Below, piece by piece: positions 1 to 12,205 of a stretch of DNA of 64,000 bases. Numbering within the stretch: the stretch's first letter is position 1; each line of letters opens with the position of its first letter. Origin of the DNA: Prorocentrum cordatum (lineage: Eukaryota; Sar; Dinophyceae; Prorocentrales; Prorocentraceae); the NCBI GenBank assembly GCA_963575745.1, contig CAUYUJ010017837.1, positions 309,001-373,000 of the forward strand. The letters are read 5' to 3'. A model generated the notes under the pieces. The model worked only from the letters and a program-made list of their open reading frames with translations, made no database searches and was not told where the DNA came from. The translations under genes and the position numbers were made by a program.

Positions 1-2
1 CG

Positions 3-872
3 TTGACGTCCCCGAGCGCGGGTAAGTGCGGTTGCAACGACGACGTGGTTGACGACCCAGTATTTGGCCCGTATCGCAAGACTTGGAAAGAGCGCTTCTC
101 GGGAGGTTGCGCCGACATGGCGGCGCTTCTGAAGTCGCCAGAGGGCGAGTGCGCGGAGTGCCGCGCGGAGCGAGGCAAGAGACACAGGGTTCTGACCGAC
201 ACCGACTCGCTGGCGCCAGAGCTTCGCATGAACCCATTCAGCGGCGCGCCAGCTCTATGCACTTTCAACGTGCCCAGGTGCTTCGCGACGAACCTGCGCG
301 CGAGGGAGTTTGCCAAGCAGAAGAACGTTCAGCTCTCGTGGTGCTACGCTCGAGATGTGCCGTTGCATCCAGGAGATCGCGATCTGCCGAAGGAGAAATT
401 GGACGAGAAGTTGTTCTCCTGGCTGAAGAGACACGACCAGGAGACGGGCAACATTCCCAGCATCTACCCATTGGCCAAAGGCATGCCCATTCGGTTGACG
501 GACTACGTCGATCGAAGCAGACAACTGTACAGACACCGAAAGGGGGTGATTTACGGATGGACAATGGCGCCTGATTGCAGTCCCCAGGAGATCGAGGGCG
601 AGTTCATATTGGATAGGTTGCCCTTGGTTATCTATATCCATTTCCCAGAAGCACAGTGGAGCATAGGGAAGCTGCCGACGGGCGTATACCCATTGAAACG
701 GAGATCCAGGACCTGGAAAGTCAACAAGCACACGGGCATCGAAGCTCGGCGCACGGGCTTCTGGATGCTCCCCGACTTCGCCTCCACCGCTCACATGATC
801 CAGGGGGCGACGTTGGAGGCGGCATTCGCGGACCTGCAGCATTGGTCCAGCAGGGCGTCCATGACAGCTTAG
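3..872 (+). CDS. Pif1-like (SF1) DNA helicase, C-terminal part, 5' end outside window
   Basis: The reading frame is open at the left edge, so the true start lies outside the window. It resembles the C-terminal half of Pif1-type superfamily 1 helicases, which unwind DNA using ATP. The segment GMPIRLTDYVD, a later LPLVIYIHFP-type strand and the TAHMIQGATLEA block (about residues 262-273, the SF1 motif around T-x-H-x-x-Q-G) fit this family. The Walker A and B motifs are not in view. The frame stops at a TAG at 870-872, but translation in the same frame resumes directly with helicase motif VI (next entry). So the stop is a single nonsense change or a read-through codon, not the natural end. It could be a host helicase of a multicopy family or the helicase of a Helitron; no Rep domain is visible. 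Confidence 0.7.
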   Translation: MTSPSAGKCGCNDDVVDDPVFGPYRKTWKERFSGGCADMAALLKSPEGECAECRAERGKRHRVLTDTDSLAPELRMNPFSGAPALCTFNVPRCFATNLRAREFAKQKNVQLSWCYARDVPLHPGDRDLPKEKLDEKLFSWLKRHDQETGNIPSIYPLAKGMPIRLTDYVDRSRQLYRHRKGVIYGWTMAPDCSPQEIEGEFILDRLPLVIYIHFPEAQWSIGKLPTGVYPLKRRSRTWKVNKHTGIEARRTGFWMLPDFASTAHMIQGATLEAAFADLQHWSSRASMTA

Positions 873-2132
873 ATTGCTGCCTACGTCTGCTTGTCGAGAG
901 TGAAGCGATTGCTAAACATCTGCGTCATGCAGCCGTTCTCGACCTTGCTGTTCGGCCTCGGCAACCCAGTGGGGCCCGAGCGACTGATGCGGAAGCTGTC
1001 TGGCCACATCGCAGCAGACGAGGCGATCCATGAATGGAGTACCTTTGATGACGAGGCCGCTGAAGCTGAGAAGATGGACCCCATGGCGAGGAAGCACCTG
1101 TGCGCCTGCTGCTACCTCACAGGGAAGCAGGATTACATGCTCGACGCCCGCGACTTCGGCATGAAAACAGCCGCCGGCTTCTACGAGAAGTACGCGTCGC
1201 AGGGGAGGTGGACGAGATGCATGGGCTGCGCGCGCGAGGTCGGCGCAATGCCTTCTCGGGCTGCGCGGGCGGGCGAAGCTTCCGAAGGGATGCCCGATGG
1301 GAACGCTGCAAGGACGCACCCGCCAGACGATTCAGTATGCAATCGGCGTGTGGAACGTGATGACTGGAAGAAGAGCCTCACCCCGCAAAGCCACGGGTGC
1401 TCTGCTTGCAGAGAAGTTTTTGATGCAGGCGCGTGGGGCGCGCAAAGTATTAAGAGCCATCGGCATTTCGATCGAGACCTCGCGTGCCCGGGCTGCGCAG
1501 AGCGAGGGTTCGCGCCCGGCAAGTACGACGAGCACCAGTGCGAATATTGCTTGGAGCACTTGGGCAGCCTGGCGTTCGACAAATACATGCTGTACAACGC
1601 GAAGAGGCGGGAGAAGTTCCGCTTGGTGTGCCTGGACTGTCAGACGAAGCTGCGGTGCGGGAAATGTACAACGGCGTATGAGCTGAAGTACTGGTCGAAG
1701 TCTGAACGCAAGAATCACGCGTCTTCTCAGGGCACAACTTTGGTCTGCAAAGCATGCCGTGCGCTAGGATTCGACCCGGCGAATCTGCAGACGTACATGT
1801 GCCAGAGGTGCACTTGCAGGTTCGGCGCCCGTAAGTTCAACCAAACGCTACTGAAGAACCACAAGCATCACAATCGCATGAAGCTACAGTGCAAGGAGTG
1901 CGTCGCTGACATCGAAGAAAGAGTACGCCACCTGCGCAAAGCACTGCAGAAGAGCCAGCGAAAGTGCAAGTGCCATTGCCGCATTCACCAGGCCAAATGC
2001 CCGCTGACCCCCGTCTTTTTCGGAGAGAAACGCTGGCCGGGCAGCGACGGAGCGATATCCGCTGACGACCGCAAGTTCTTGGACGAGTTGCAACCGATGC
2101 CGGAATGGTGGAGCGAAGCCTGGGGGCGATGA
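873..2132 (+). CDS. Continuation of the helicase: motif VI plus a Cys-rich zinc-binding-like tail
   Basis: This is the same frame as the preceding entry, separated only by the TAG at 870-872. The first residues, IAAYVCLSRVKRLLNI, are SF1 helicase motif VI (YVxLSRV). They are followed by MQPFSTLLFGLG and GPERLMRKLSG, which fit the usual end of these helicases. The remaining 350 or so residues are rich in paired cysteines (C-x2-C). I count about three imperfect repeats of roughly 50 residues, with the pattern C-x2-C, a Gly-Phe-Asp/Pro turn, C-x2-C, a basic stretch, then L-x-C-x2-C. They look like zinc-binding units; I do not recognise a named domain. The natural stop is TGA at 2130-2132. Confidence 0.65.
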   Translation: MAAYVCLSRVKRLLNICVMQPFSTLLFGLGNPVGPERLMRKLSGHIAADEAIHEWSTFDDEAAEAEKMDPMARKHLCACCYLTGKQDYMLDARDFGMKTAAGFYEKYASQGRWTRCMGCAREVGAMPSRAARAGEASEGMPDGNAARTHPPDDSVCNRRVERDDWKKSLTPQSHGCSACREVFDAGAWGAQSIKSHRHFDRDLACPGCAERGFAPGKYDEHQCEYCLEHLGSLAFDKYMLYNAKRREKFRLVCLDCQTKLRCGKCTTAYELKYWSKSERKNHASSQGTTLVCKACRALGFDPANLQTYMCQRCTCRFGARKFNQTLLKNHKHHNRMKLQCKECVADIEERVRHLRKALQKSQRKCKCHCRIHQAKCPLTPVFFGEKRWPGSDGAISADDRKFLDELQPMPEWWSEAWGR

Positions 2133-3480
2133 GGTACCGCGCGGAGCTCGTCGTCTCAGACTTACTACTGGCGACACTACCTCTGGGTATAGTGAGGCTG
2201 GAAACGGGATGTTGCCTCAATGGGTTCGGGGGTTCTTCTATACATGGCTACGGCTTCGGTATCTATCCAATGGTGGATGTGCCTCTACTCATTTTCAGTG
2301 GCGCTTCAGGTGGGCTGTGCTAGAGGAAACAGCTTGCTAGTGGGACTTGTACTCCACTCGGCTGAACCCCGTACTTTGGTTCTCTGGTGCTGATTAGTGT
2401 ACTCCGTGATGGTGCTGGTTACCCTGTTCTGGTGGGAGTGCGGGTTTCTGTACTCAGTGATGGTTCATTGGTGAGATGACGTTTGGATACATTGCGCAAT
2501 CTGCCATGAGTGGTATCGCTGCTGTGGAGCTCAGGCAGTTGCATGAATGGGCGTGGGCGTTCATTGGGTTCAGTGGATGTGTTCGGTGCCCCCCTTCTTT
2601 TTGAGAGTCGTTCGAGTTTCCGCTCCTGGTGCGAAGCGTTCGGGCCCCTCCTCGTTCTCGGAGTCGTTCGGCGAGACGCCTAGGCAAGAGAGCCACGCGT
2701 TTCTGGACGCCCGTATGACTTTGTTGGAGGAACACGTACGGCATTGGGCTCCGATGGTGTATGCTCTGTACTGCACGACTGTCGAGTGCACTTCTTACCA
2801 CTATGACTCTGGGTAGAGCGAGTCGGGACACGGGATGTTGCCTCAACTCAGCTTCCGTTCGTGGGTTCTCTGGTGCTGGTTTCTGTACTCTTTAATGGTG
2901 CTGGTTATTCTGCTCAGGTGATGGTGCTGGTTACTGTACTCGCCGTTATTGCTTCTTATTCTTAGTGATTGCTGGGTTCCTTCGGGCGTCCGGCAGTGGG
3001 CTGAGATGGTGTATGGTCTCTCGTCCAGTACTGGGATTACCTTGTGATACACCGCTGCATCAGTAATGGATGGTATCGCTACTTTGCCACACAGGGAGAT
3101 CAGGCAGTTTTATCCGTGGGCGTGGCCGCTACCACGGCGCAGTGGATTCGTTCGGTGCTCTCCTCCTGGTGTGAGTAGTTCGGGCCCCCCCTCCTGGTCA
3201 GAGTCGTTCGGGCCCCATCCTCGATGTGTGAGTCGTTCGGCGAGGGGCCCGAACGACTCACACAAGGAGGGCCCCGAACGACTCACGCCAGGGCGAGGGG
3301 CCCCAACTACTCACACCACCTGCGTTCTGGTCCAGGACGTGCACACTCTGAGTTCCGTGATTCCTCAGATCTGTTCGAGGGGACCGATCTTGGAGGCGAG
3401 TTTCCCCTGCTGCTCCTCTTCCACCTCTCCATCCTAACCTGCCGCCTGCTGCCCGCGCCCGACTTGATGGGCGAACCTGC
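2133..3480. other. Gene-free stretch with short direct repeats
   Basis: No convincing coding region. Blocks around a TGTACTC-GTGATGGTGCTGGTT theme recur between about 2390 and 2950. A segment with GGGATGTTGCCTCAA occurs near 2208 and again near 2832, each preceded by a CTCTGGGTA block, so part of the region is a diverged tandem duplication. Copies of GAGTCGTTCG are scattered from about 2650 to 3284. Confidence 0.5.
3201..3284. repeat. Nested perfect inverted repeat
   Basis: The inner arms at 3226-3240 and 3249-3263 are perfect 15-nt reverse complements (GTGTGAGTCGTTCGG) around an 8-nt loop. The outer arms at 3201-3216 and 3269-3284 are perfect 16-nt reverse complements (GAGTCGTTCGGGGCCC). 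Together they could fold into one long interrupted hairpin. Confidence 0.85.
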
Positions 3481-3629
3481 CTTTCAGGTGCAGCTCATAG
3501 CTGCGAGCCTGAGCAGGGCAGTGACATGTGCCGCGTGCGCACTGCAGAACTGGTCGGGAAAGATCGCTGGATCGTCGACGCCGTCGTCCATTGAATCGTC
3601 GTCGTCGAAGTCGTCGTTGTCATCGTAAG

Positions 3630-3633
3630 CACG

Positions 3634-3677
<44 letters not shown>
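3630..3677. repeat. (TCG)n microsatellite
   Basis: About 15 uninterrupted GTC/TCG triplets, with diverged copies on both sides. Confidence 0.9.
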
Positions 3678-3681
<4 letters not shown>

Positions 3682-3925
3682 AGCATCGTCTGAGAGGTCG
3701 CCGTCGTATGAATCGTCAGAGTCGGTTACGTGAAGGACTCGAGGACGACCGCCTTCTGTCTTGCCTCCCATCGCCTTCTCTCCCTCCTCCTCTTCCTCCT
3801 TTTCGGCTCCCTCAACAAGATAGATGTAGGAATATAGAAAAAGGCAGGAGGAAGAATACACAGGGGATATGTGCGAGGGCACGCGGAGACACGCCTGAAG
3901 CCCACCACGGTCGGCATGCTTCGCT

Positions 3926-4902
<977 letters not shown>

Positions 4903-5249
4903 ATGTCTTTTGGTCGGAGGCCTCTGAGGGCGTCTTCGGCGCCTCTTGGGGCCTTTTGGAGACATCTTGGGGGCATTTTGGGGCCCTCCTGGGGACCTCT
5001 TGGGGCCATCTTGGGGCCTCTTCGTGCTTTCTGGGCGTTTCTTGGGGCCATCTTGGAGGGAAGGGATCAAAGAAGAGGGGAGCTTCAATGAGCGCTGCCC
5101 CCCCAGAAGGGCAAAATGAGCCCCAAACCGTCGGAGAATCAATGATTTTGCGTTGAAGAAAGAGAGGATCTTTCATGAGCGCTGCCTCCTGAGAAGGGCC
5201 AAATGGGGCGAAAACCGTAGTACAATCAATGCTTTGTGCTTCACGGAAG
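4903..5249 (+). repeat. TCTTGG-periodic block plus two ~85-bp units
   Basis: From about 4915 to 5055 TCTTGG/TTTTGG recurs every 10-11 bp, separated by GGGCC-type spacers. It is followed by two tandem, diverged units of about 85 bp (about 5060-5150 and 5150-5240), each with an ATGAGCGCTGCC core and a CAATGATTTTG or CAATGCTTTG end. The same block-plus-unit arrangement recurs at 9771-10330, so it is a dispersed composite repeat. Confidence 0.75.
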
Positions 5250-5752
<503 letters not shown>

Positions 5753-6262
5753 GGACTCCGGGGTCCATGTTCTGCTTCGGGAGGTCCTTGGTGCACATGG
5801 AGTTCTATGGTTTCCTAAGGATTCCGGACGAATTGTTTTGCATGGCATTCTGCGAATCCCTTTGGAATCTTCGAGACTCCTGAGGTGCCTGAGGGGTCTG
5901 GATTCTCCCAGATTCCTTCTGGTTCCGCAGGGGCTTTTGGCCCAGGGCGAAGAGCCAGAGCCCGAAATCCAGAGCTGATGGCTCAGAGGTCGCGGCCCTG
6001 GGTTCAAGGCTCGGGGCGCAGGGCACGAGGGCCCAAGGCTCGTGCCTGGTGCTGGGGCACGCGGCGGAAAGATCAGGGCACAGGGGTCACGGCTCAGGGC
6101 TCAGGGTTCACGGCTCAGGGGTCCAGTCTCGGGGCGCAAGGCACGGGACACGGGGCGCAGGTTTCAGGGCTGAGGGCGCAGCGCGCGGCGTTCAGTGCCC
6201 AGGGCCCAGGGGCCCAGGGTTCAGGCATCACGGCTCAGGGCTCGATGTTCGGGGCACGAGGC
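5753..6262. repeat. Degenerate GC-rich minisatellite
   Basis: No gene is seen. From about 6040 to 6255 short units of the form GGCTCAGGG, GGGGCACGAGGC and GGGTTCA alternate. The left part (5753-6030) is unique-looking sequence with no recognised content. Confidence 0.5.
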
Positions 6263-6264
6263 AC

Positions 6265-6480
6265 GGAGGAGGAGGAGGAGGAGGAGGAGGAGGAGGAGGA
6301 GGAGGACGAGGAGGACGAGGAGGAGGAGGAGTTGGAGGAGGAGGAGGAGGAGGAGGAGGAGGAGGAGGAGGAGGGAGGGCGCGGACACCCCGTCCATCCA
6401 CCTCCCTCCTCCTCCCTCCCTAATCCTCCCTCCCTGGTCCTTCCCTCCGCCTCCTCCCTCCTCGTCCTCCTCCCTCCCTC
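6265..6480. repeat. (GGA)n followed directly by (TCC)n: imperfect purine/pyrimidine palindrome
   Basis: A polypurine GGA array (about 6265-6372) is followed after roughly 30 bp by a polypyrimidine TCC/TCCC array (about 6400-6480). The two halves are broadly complementary and could form a hairpin or a triplex. Confidence 0.8.
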
Positions 6481-6483
6481 TTG

Positions 6484-6735
6484 CGTTCGCTCGCGTCATA
6501 CTTTCTGGAGTCGCCTTCCCAGAAAAAAACAAGCAAAAAGAGAAAAAAACAACAAGAAAGATAACCTGCTGTAAACCTAGTGGCTTTGCTATGAGAAACA
6601 GGCCCGCGGACCGCATGAGCCATCCTGCATCTTCGTTCGCGTCTTACTTTTTGGAGTCGGCCTCCCAGGTAAGGTCCGCACTGAACAAAAAAGAAAAAGG
6701 GAGCAGGGAGGACTACCTTCTGTAAACCTACTCGC
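6484..6735 (+). repeat. Two diverged copies of a ~155-bp unit
   Basis: Units starting near 6484 and 6637 share, in order: a TTCGCGTC-TACTTT core, TTGGAGTCG, CCTCCCAG, an A-rich tract and CTGTAAACCTA. Confidence 0.65.
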
Positions 6736-6810
6736 TGTCGGTACGGCCCACGAAGGGCCCAAGACGTTCGCAAACGTGAGCTCCCGGGATCTCGGGGAGC
6801 CCGAAAGCCG

Positions 6811-6858
6811 AGAGAGAGAGAGAGAGAGACCGAGGCACACCGAGAGAGAGAGAGAGCA
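6811..6858. repeat. (GA)n microsatellite
   Basis: Two GA runs separated by CCGAGGCACACC. Confidence 0.9.
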
Positions 6859-6899
6859 ATCAACAAAAAGAGAGACGAATAGAAGCCACGATGCCTCTT

Positions 6900-7370
6900 A
6901 GGAGTGGTCCTATCGGGCCTACAGAGCTCGTCGTTGAGCCTCCGGGAGCCCTCTCGGCACGGAAGGCTTGCGTTTTCGGCTTGCGGCGCCGTCTTCGGGA
7001 ACGTTTCTGGCCGTCTTGGGCATTTTCTTAGGCCGCCCTGGGGCCTCTTGGGCCTCTGGAGCGATAAGCCCCACGCGCTTCAAAACCACTCGAGTTTCAA
7101 TGGGTTCTATGTTTGTGGCCTCCTGGAGGCCTCTTGTGGCGGCGCTGGCTTTCTCGAGGCAGGAAGCTTGAATATGCGGCTTGCCGTTTCTTTGGTGGGG
7201 CTCTTCTCTTGGGGCCGTTTTGCCGCAGTCTTCGGCAGGAGGAGGAGGAGGAGGAGAGGCAGGAGGAGGAGGAGGAGGAGGGGAATATGAGCAGCAGATA
7301 TGCAGTAGGATGAGGAGGATGGTGAGGACGAGAAGGAGGAGGAGTACGAGGAGGAGGAGGGCGGCTTGGA
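6900..7370 (+). repeat. TCTTGG-type block followed by (GGA)n
   Basis: About 6900-7235 carries the diverged GGCCTCTTGG/GGCCTCCTGG periodic sequence also seen elsewhere in the window. About 7236-7370 is an interrupted (GGA)n polypurine tract. Confidence 0.65.
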
Positions 7371-8107
7371 GGTTCTCTTGAAACGCCTCGGGGCCTTCTT
7401 CGCGGGGGGGGATCTTCGGCCGTTTGGTAGTCGTCCTGGGGATTCTCCGAGCCGTTGTGGAGCGTCGGGGGGCCGAACCGGCGAGGTGTCCCAATTCGTT
7501 CAAGAAGCAAATGGAAACGAATAGTTCGCGTTTTCCTGGGCTCTTCTTGGAAAGGCCTCGCAAAGCAGGGTTGGACCGCTTCGGTGGCCGGTTGGGCCTT
7601 CCCGAGGACGTCTTGCACGCATATTGAGCAATGGTGTGCCATGTTTGGGCCGTATTTGATGAGTGTTCGTAGCCATTGGGGTGCGGATTTTCCAGCTTTG
7701 TTTGTATCTATTTGCAAGGGCTCGGGACTTGATGCGGGTCTGCCGCTTCTCTCACGGGGATCGTAGCATCGAAGGTGTTGACTTGTTGGTTATGGGCAGA
7801 TTCGCCCTGCCCCATGCGTCTTGGAGTTCTTAGGGACCCAGCGGGGTGGTGGAGGCAGAAGGGTGGACGATACGTCGACGATGAGGTCGACCTCGGGGTA
7901 ATGAGAGAGAGTAAATAATTGATCGGCACGAGGGTCAGCGAGGGTATCGATGAGGTCGCAGATGGAGTCAGGGATGGGAGAAAGGGAGGGAAGGGCTGGA
8001 GCGGAGGAGAGAGGAGGGCAGGAGAGGAGAGGAGGGGAGGGGAGCGGAGAGGGGAAGGAAGGAGGGAAGGAGGGGAGGGGAGGGGAGGGCAGGATGGGAG
8101 GGGAGGG
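7371..8107. other. No recognisable gene; polypurine tract at right end
   Basis: I see no conserved protein. From about 7970 to 8106 the plus strand is almost pure purine, built on GGGAGG and GGAGAGG. Confidence 0.5.
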
Positions 8108-8400
8108 TTTAGATGCCCCGGTTTCTCTGCGCTTCTGAATTCTTGCAGCCGACATGCTTCGGAGAGCATGGGATCGTGTAGGAGGAGCGGAGATTCTCGG
8201 CGTGGACGTTTAGATGCCCCGGTTTCTCTGCGCTCCTGAATTCTTGCAGCCGACATGTTTCGGAGAGCATGGGATCGTGTAGGAGCGGAGATTCTCGGCG
8301 TAGACGTTTAGATGCCCCTTTTTTCTCTGCGCTTCTGAATTCTTACAGCCGACAAGATCCGGAGAGGCTTGGATCGTGTAGGTCGAAAGCGCGCTCCGAT
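8108..8400 (+). repeat. Three tandem ~100-bp units
   Basis: Units start with TTTAGATGCCCC at 8108, 8209 and 8307, giving periods of 101 and 98 bp. Each contains CTGAATTCTTGCAGCCGACA (TTAC in the third copy) and GGATCGTGTAGG. The third is diverged at its right end. Confidence 0.85.
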
Positions 8401-8830
8401 GGCTTCGGATGCCTTCCAAGACGCCGACCATTATACCAGGAGGGCCCAGAAGCACCCCAAGACACTCCAAGAGGCATTCCAAGAGAGCCCCAAGAAGCAA
8501 ACATCTTCCCATTCCTGGTGGGAAAACGTATATTTTTCGGAGGTTCGCTTCTTCAGCTTTCACCGCGTCCGAGACGGCCCAAGAGGCTCCCAAGACGGCC
8601 GAGGAGGTCCCCAAGAGGGCTCCAAGACGGCCCACGAGGGGCCCAGGACGGCCCAGGAGGGCCCCAAGATGGCCCAAGAGAGCCCCAAGACGGGCCCGAG
8701 AGGGGCCCCAAAGGGAGAAAGCCATTCTCGAATTCCGAGCATTCGGCCCCAAGAGGCCCCAGGAGGCGCCAAGAGGCTCCCAAGAGGCCCCCGAAAGCAC
8801 CCCAAGAGGCCCCCGAAAGCACCCCTGGTT
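8401..8830 (-). repeat. TCTTGG-periodic block in reverse orientation
   Basis: The plus strand carries CCAAGA/CCAAGAGG every 10-11 bp, mostly from about 8570 to 8820. This is the reverse complement of the TCTTGG block found in plus orientation elsewhere. Confidence 0.75.
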
Positions 8831-8835
8831 CTAGT

Positions 8836-8842
8836 GTGTGTG

Positions 8843-8882
<40 letters not shown>

Positions 8883-8935
8883 CGTATATATATATATATA
8901 TATATAATATATATATATATATGTATATGCATTAT
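8836..8935. repeat. (TA)n dinucleotide array
   Basis: About 100 bp of TA repeat with a few C, G or missing-base interruptions, in otherwise GC-rich surroundings. Immediately to the right (about 8964-9000) lies a short (CCCGAA)n stretch. Confidence 0.95.
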
Positions 8936-9042
8936 ATGTTTGTTTTTGTTGTTGGGGGGGCGTTTTCCCGAACCCGAGCCCGAACCCGAACCCTTACACC
9001 CTCTACACCCTCTTTAAGCAGAGCAAGAACCCCGGACAACCC

Positions 9043-9770
<728 letters not shown>

Positions 9771-10330
9771 GAGGAGAAGTAGGAGCAGATGGCTTTTGGG
9801 AGCCTCGTGGGGCCTCTTGGGGACCTCTAGGGGGCATCTTTGGGGCCTCTTGGAGGCCTCTTGGGGGCCTCATGGGAGCCTCTGGGGGCCATGGCAATAT
9901 GACTGGTAGTAGTAGTCGAAGTAGTTGTAGTCGTCGTAGGAGTAAAAGTAGTAGTAGATGTCTTTTGGGAGCCTCTCGGGGGCCTCTTGGGGCGTCTTCG
10001 GCCCGTCTGGGGGCCTCTGGGAGACCTCTTGGGGCCATCTTGGGGGCCTCTTGGAGGCCTCTTGGGGGGCTGCTGGGGACCTTTTGGGGCCACCTTGGCG
10101 CCTCTTGGTGCCTCCTGGGCGCTTCTTGGGGCCATCTTGGAGGGAATGGATCGAAGAAGAGGAGAGGTTTAATGGGCGCTGCTCCCTCGGAAGGGGAAAA
10201 TGAGGCCAACAACTTTGTAAAATCAGGACGAGGAGAGCTTTCAGGAGCGCTGCCCCCTTCACGAGGGCCAAATGGAGCCAAAACCGTAGTAAAATCAATG
10301 ATTTTGGCTTCACAGAAGAGGCGAGGGTTT
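9771..10330 (+). repeat. TCTTGG-periodic block plus two ~85-bp units
   Basis: Same composite repeat as at 4903-5249. TCTTGG every 10-11 bp (9780-10140, broken by a short AGT-rich insert at about 9897-9958) is followed by units with GCGCTGCTCCC and GCGCTGCCCCC cores and a CAATGATTTTGGCTTCAC end. Confidence 0.75.
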
Positions 10331-10589
10331 TTTCGGCGTCCCCCCGTCGGGGCCAGAGTCCTCGTGAGGGGTGTCGTTGTTTAGCCCTCCCAGGAGTCGA
10401 AAAAAGACCCCTTCTGACCACCCGCGAAACCCCCTCTCCAGGTCCAGGGGGAGGGGGTATGGGGGAGGGGTAAACCCCTCCCCGAAGGGGAAGAGGGGGG
10501 GTTGAGACCAGAGAGAGCTCGCTAAACCACTCACGCCCAAGGGCTGGTGGGATTTTCCACAGCAAAGCGGCGGTGGATCACGCTCTCTC
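10331..10589. other. GC-rich spacer with a perfect 10-bp hairpin
   Basis: No gene. The arms GGGGAGGGGT (10462-10471) and ACCCCTCCCC (10474-10483) are perfect reverse complements with a 2-nt loop, inside a longer run of G- and C-tracts. Confidence 0.7.
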
Positions 10590-11876
10590 GGAGGTGGCGA
10601 TCTGCGACATTGTCGCCATTTTCGAGGGCTGCTGCGGGGTTCAGCGGAGTGGCGTCTTACCCAAACCACCAGGAGACCGCGCCATCCCTGTGCGGCTGCG
10701 ATCTGCGAAATTTTCGCCACTTTCGAGGGCTACTGGGGAGGTGCAGCGGAGTGACGTCTTATTCAGACCACCAGGAGACCTCGCCGTCCCTCGTGTGGCT
10801 GCGATCAGCGAAATTGTCGCCACTGACAAGGGCGGCTGGGGTGTCCAGCGAAACGACGTATTACTCAGACCACCAGAAGACCTCGCTATCCCTCGTGGAG
10901 CTGCGATCTGTGAACTGTCGCCGTTCTCGATGGCTGCTGGGGGGCTCGAGCGGGGTGACTGTCTTACCCAGGTTCAGATGATACTTCGCCATCCCTTGGG
11001 GGTGCGACCTGCGAAATTGTCGCCAATTTCGAGGGCTGCTGGGGGGTCCTGCGGAGTGACGTTTTATCCATATTCGCATGAGACCTCACCAGCCCTGTGG
11101 AGGTGCGATCTGCGGAACTGTCGCCACTTTTGAGAGCAGCTGGGGGGGTCGAGCGGAGTGACGCCTTACCAAGGTTCATATGATACTTCGCCGTCCCTCG
11201 GGGGCTGCGATCTGTGACGTTGTTGCCACCTTCGAGGGCTGCTGGAGGGCCCAGCGGAGTGGCGTTTTACCCCGATTCAGATGAGACCTCGCCAGCCCTG
11301 TGGGATTGCGATATGCGAAACTGTCGCCACGTTCGAGGGCTGCTGGGGGGCCCAGCGGAGTGATGTCTTATCCAAATTCAGATGAGACCTCGCCATTCCT
11401 CGTGGGGCTGCGATCTGTGAAACCGTCGCTCCTTTCGAGGGCTGCTGGGGGTCCTGCGGAGTGACGTCGTGCCTAGATCCAGATGAGACCTTGCCATCCG
11501 TGTGAGGGGCTGCGATCTGTGACACTTTCTCCACTTTCGAGGGCTGCCGTGGGGTCCAGAGGAGCGACGTCTTACGCGGACCACCAGCAGACCTCGCCAT
11601 CCCTCGTGGGGCCGCGATCTGCAAAACTGTCGCCATTTTCGAGGGCTGCTAGGGAGTTCAGCTGTGTGAGCTCTTACGCGGACCACGAAGAGACCTCGCC
11701 ATCCTTGCGGGGCTGCGATCTGCGAAACTGTTGCCGATTTCAAGGGCTGCCGGGGGGTGCAGCAGAGTGACATCTTACCCAGACCCAGATGGGACCTCGC
11801 AATCCGGGTGGGATTGCGATCTGCGAAATTGTTGCCAATTTCGAGGGCTGGTTGGGGGTGCTGAGGAATGGCGCCT
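10590..11876 (+). repeat. Tandem array of ~103-bp units, about 12 copies
   Basis: Each unit carries GCGATCTGCGAAATTGTCGC, then TTTCGAGGGCTGCTGGGG, then AGCGGAGTGACGTCTTAC. Spacing is about 98-106 bp. Short frames run across the array on both strands, but stops and frame changes between units argue against coding. The array ends at an IS630-type transposase scrap. Confidence 0.85.
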
Positions 11877-11877
11877 T

Positions 11878-12205
11878 ACCAAGAACATCTCTACTGCGTT
11901 CATATCGGGGCTCCTGGGAGGAAAGCTCCAAAGGGCAATCTCTTCGACATGTAAGCCTGCGTGCTGATCTTGTCCCCCACAAATCCTTCGTTTTCGCAGA
12001 GGATGGCCCATGGGCCTTTCTTCTTCTTGTTGAGCTTCGCTGAAGGCCCCAGTGGCAGTGGTGGCATGGCCGTCGCTGTCGCCAGCACCATCATCAACGC
12101 CGTCATGATCATCGTCTGCATCGCCATCGACGCGGCATTGGGCACTGATCGGATGACCGCATGAATGATGGGACGGACTGCGACTTCCCCTCTGCAATGT
12201 TGGCC
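11878..12205 (-). pseudogene. IS630/Tc1-type DDE transposase fragment (copy A)
   Basis: Read on the minus strand, a short frame encodes KGPWAILCE and, after a frame change, WSFPPRSPDMNAVEMF. The latter matches the C-terminal signature of IS630/Tc1-mariner transposases (PPxSPDxNPIExxW), whose Glu is the last catalytic residue. The sequence breaks off right after this motif against the 103-bp array. A (GAT)n-rich stretch (about 12080-12140) sits where the middle of the protein should be. Copy B at 19370-20000 carries the same motif and the same (GAT)n insertion. Confidence 0.6.

Noticed and set aside
8836-8935. (TA)n as a replication origin or promoter
   Set aside because: Only a simple repeat; nothing else supports a function.
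8964-9005. (CCCGAA)n as telomeric repeat
   Set aside because: It does not match the CCCTAAA-type repeat expected for dinoflagellate telomeres, and the run is short and internal.
10573-11773. Several frames with repeated SSPRKWRQF/AAISEI-type peptides on both strands
   Set aside because: They follow the ~103-bp tandem repeat and change frame from unit to unit; no start or domain.
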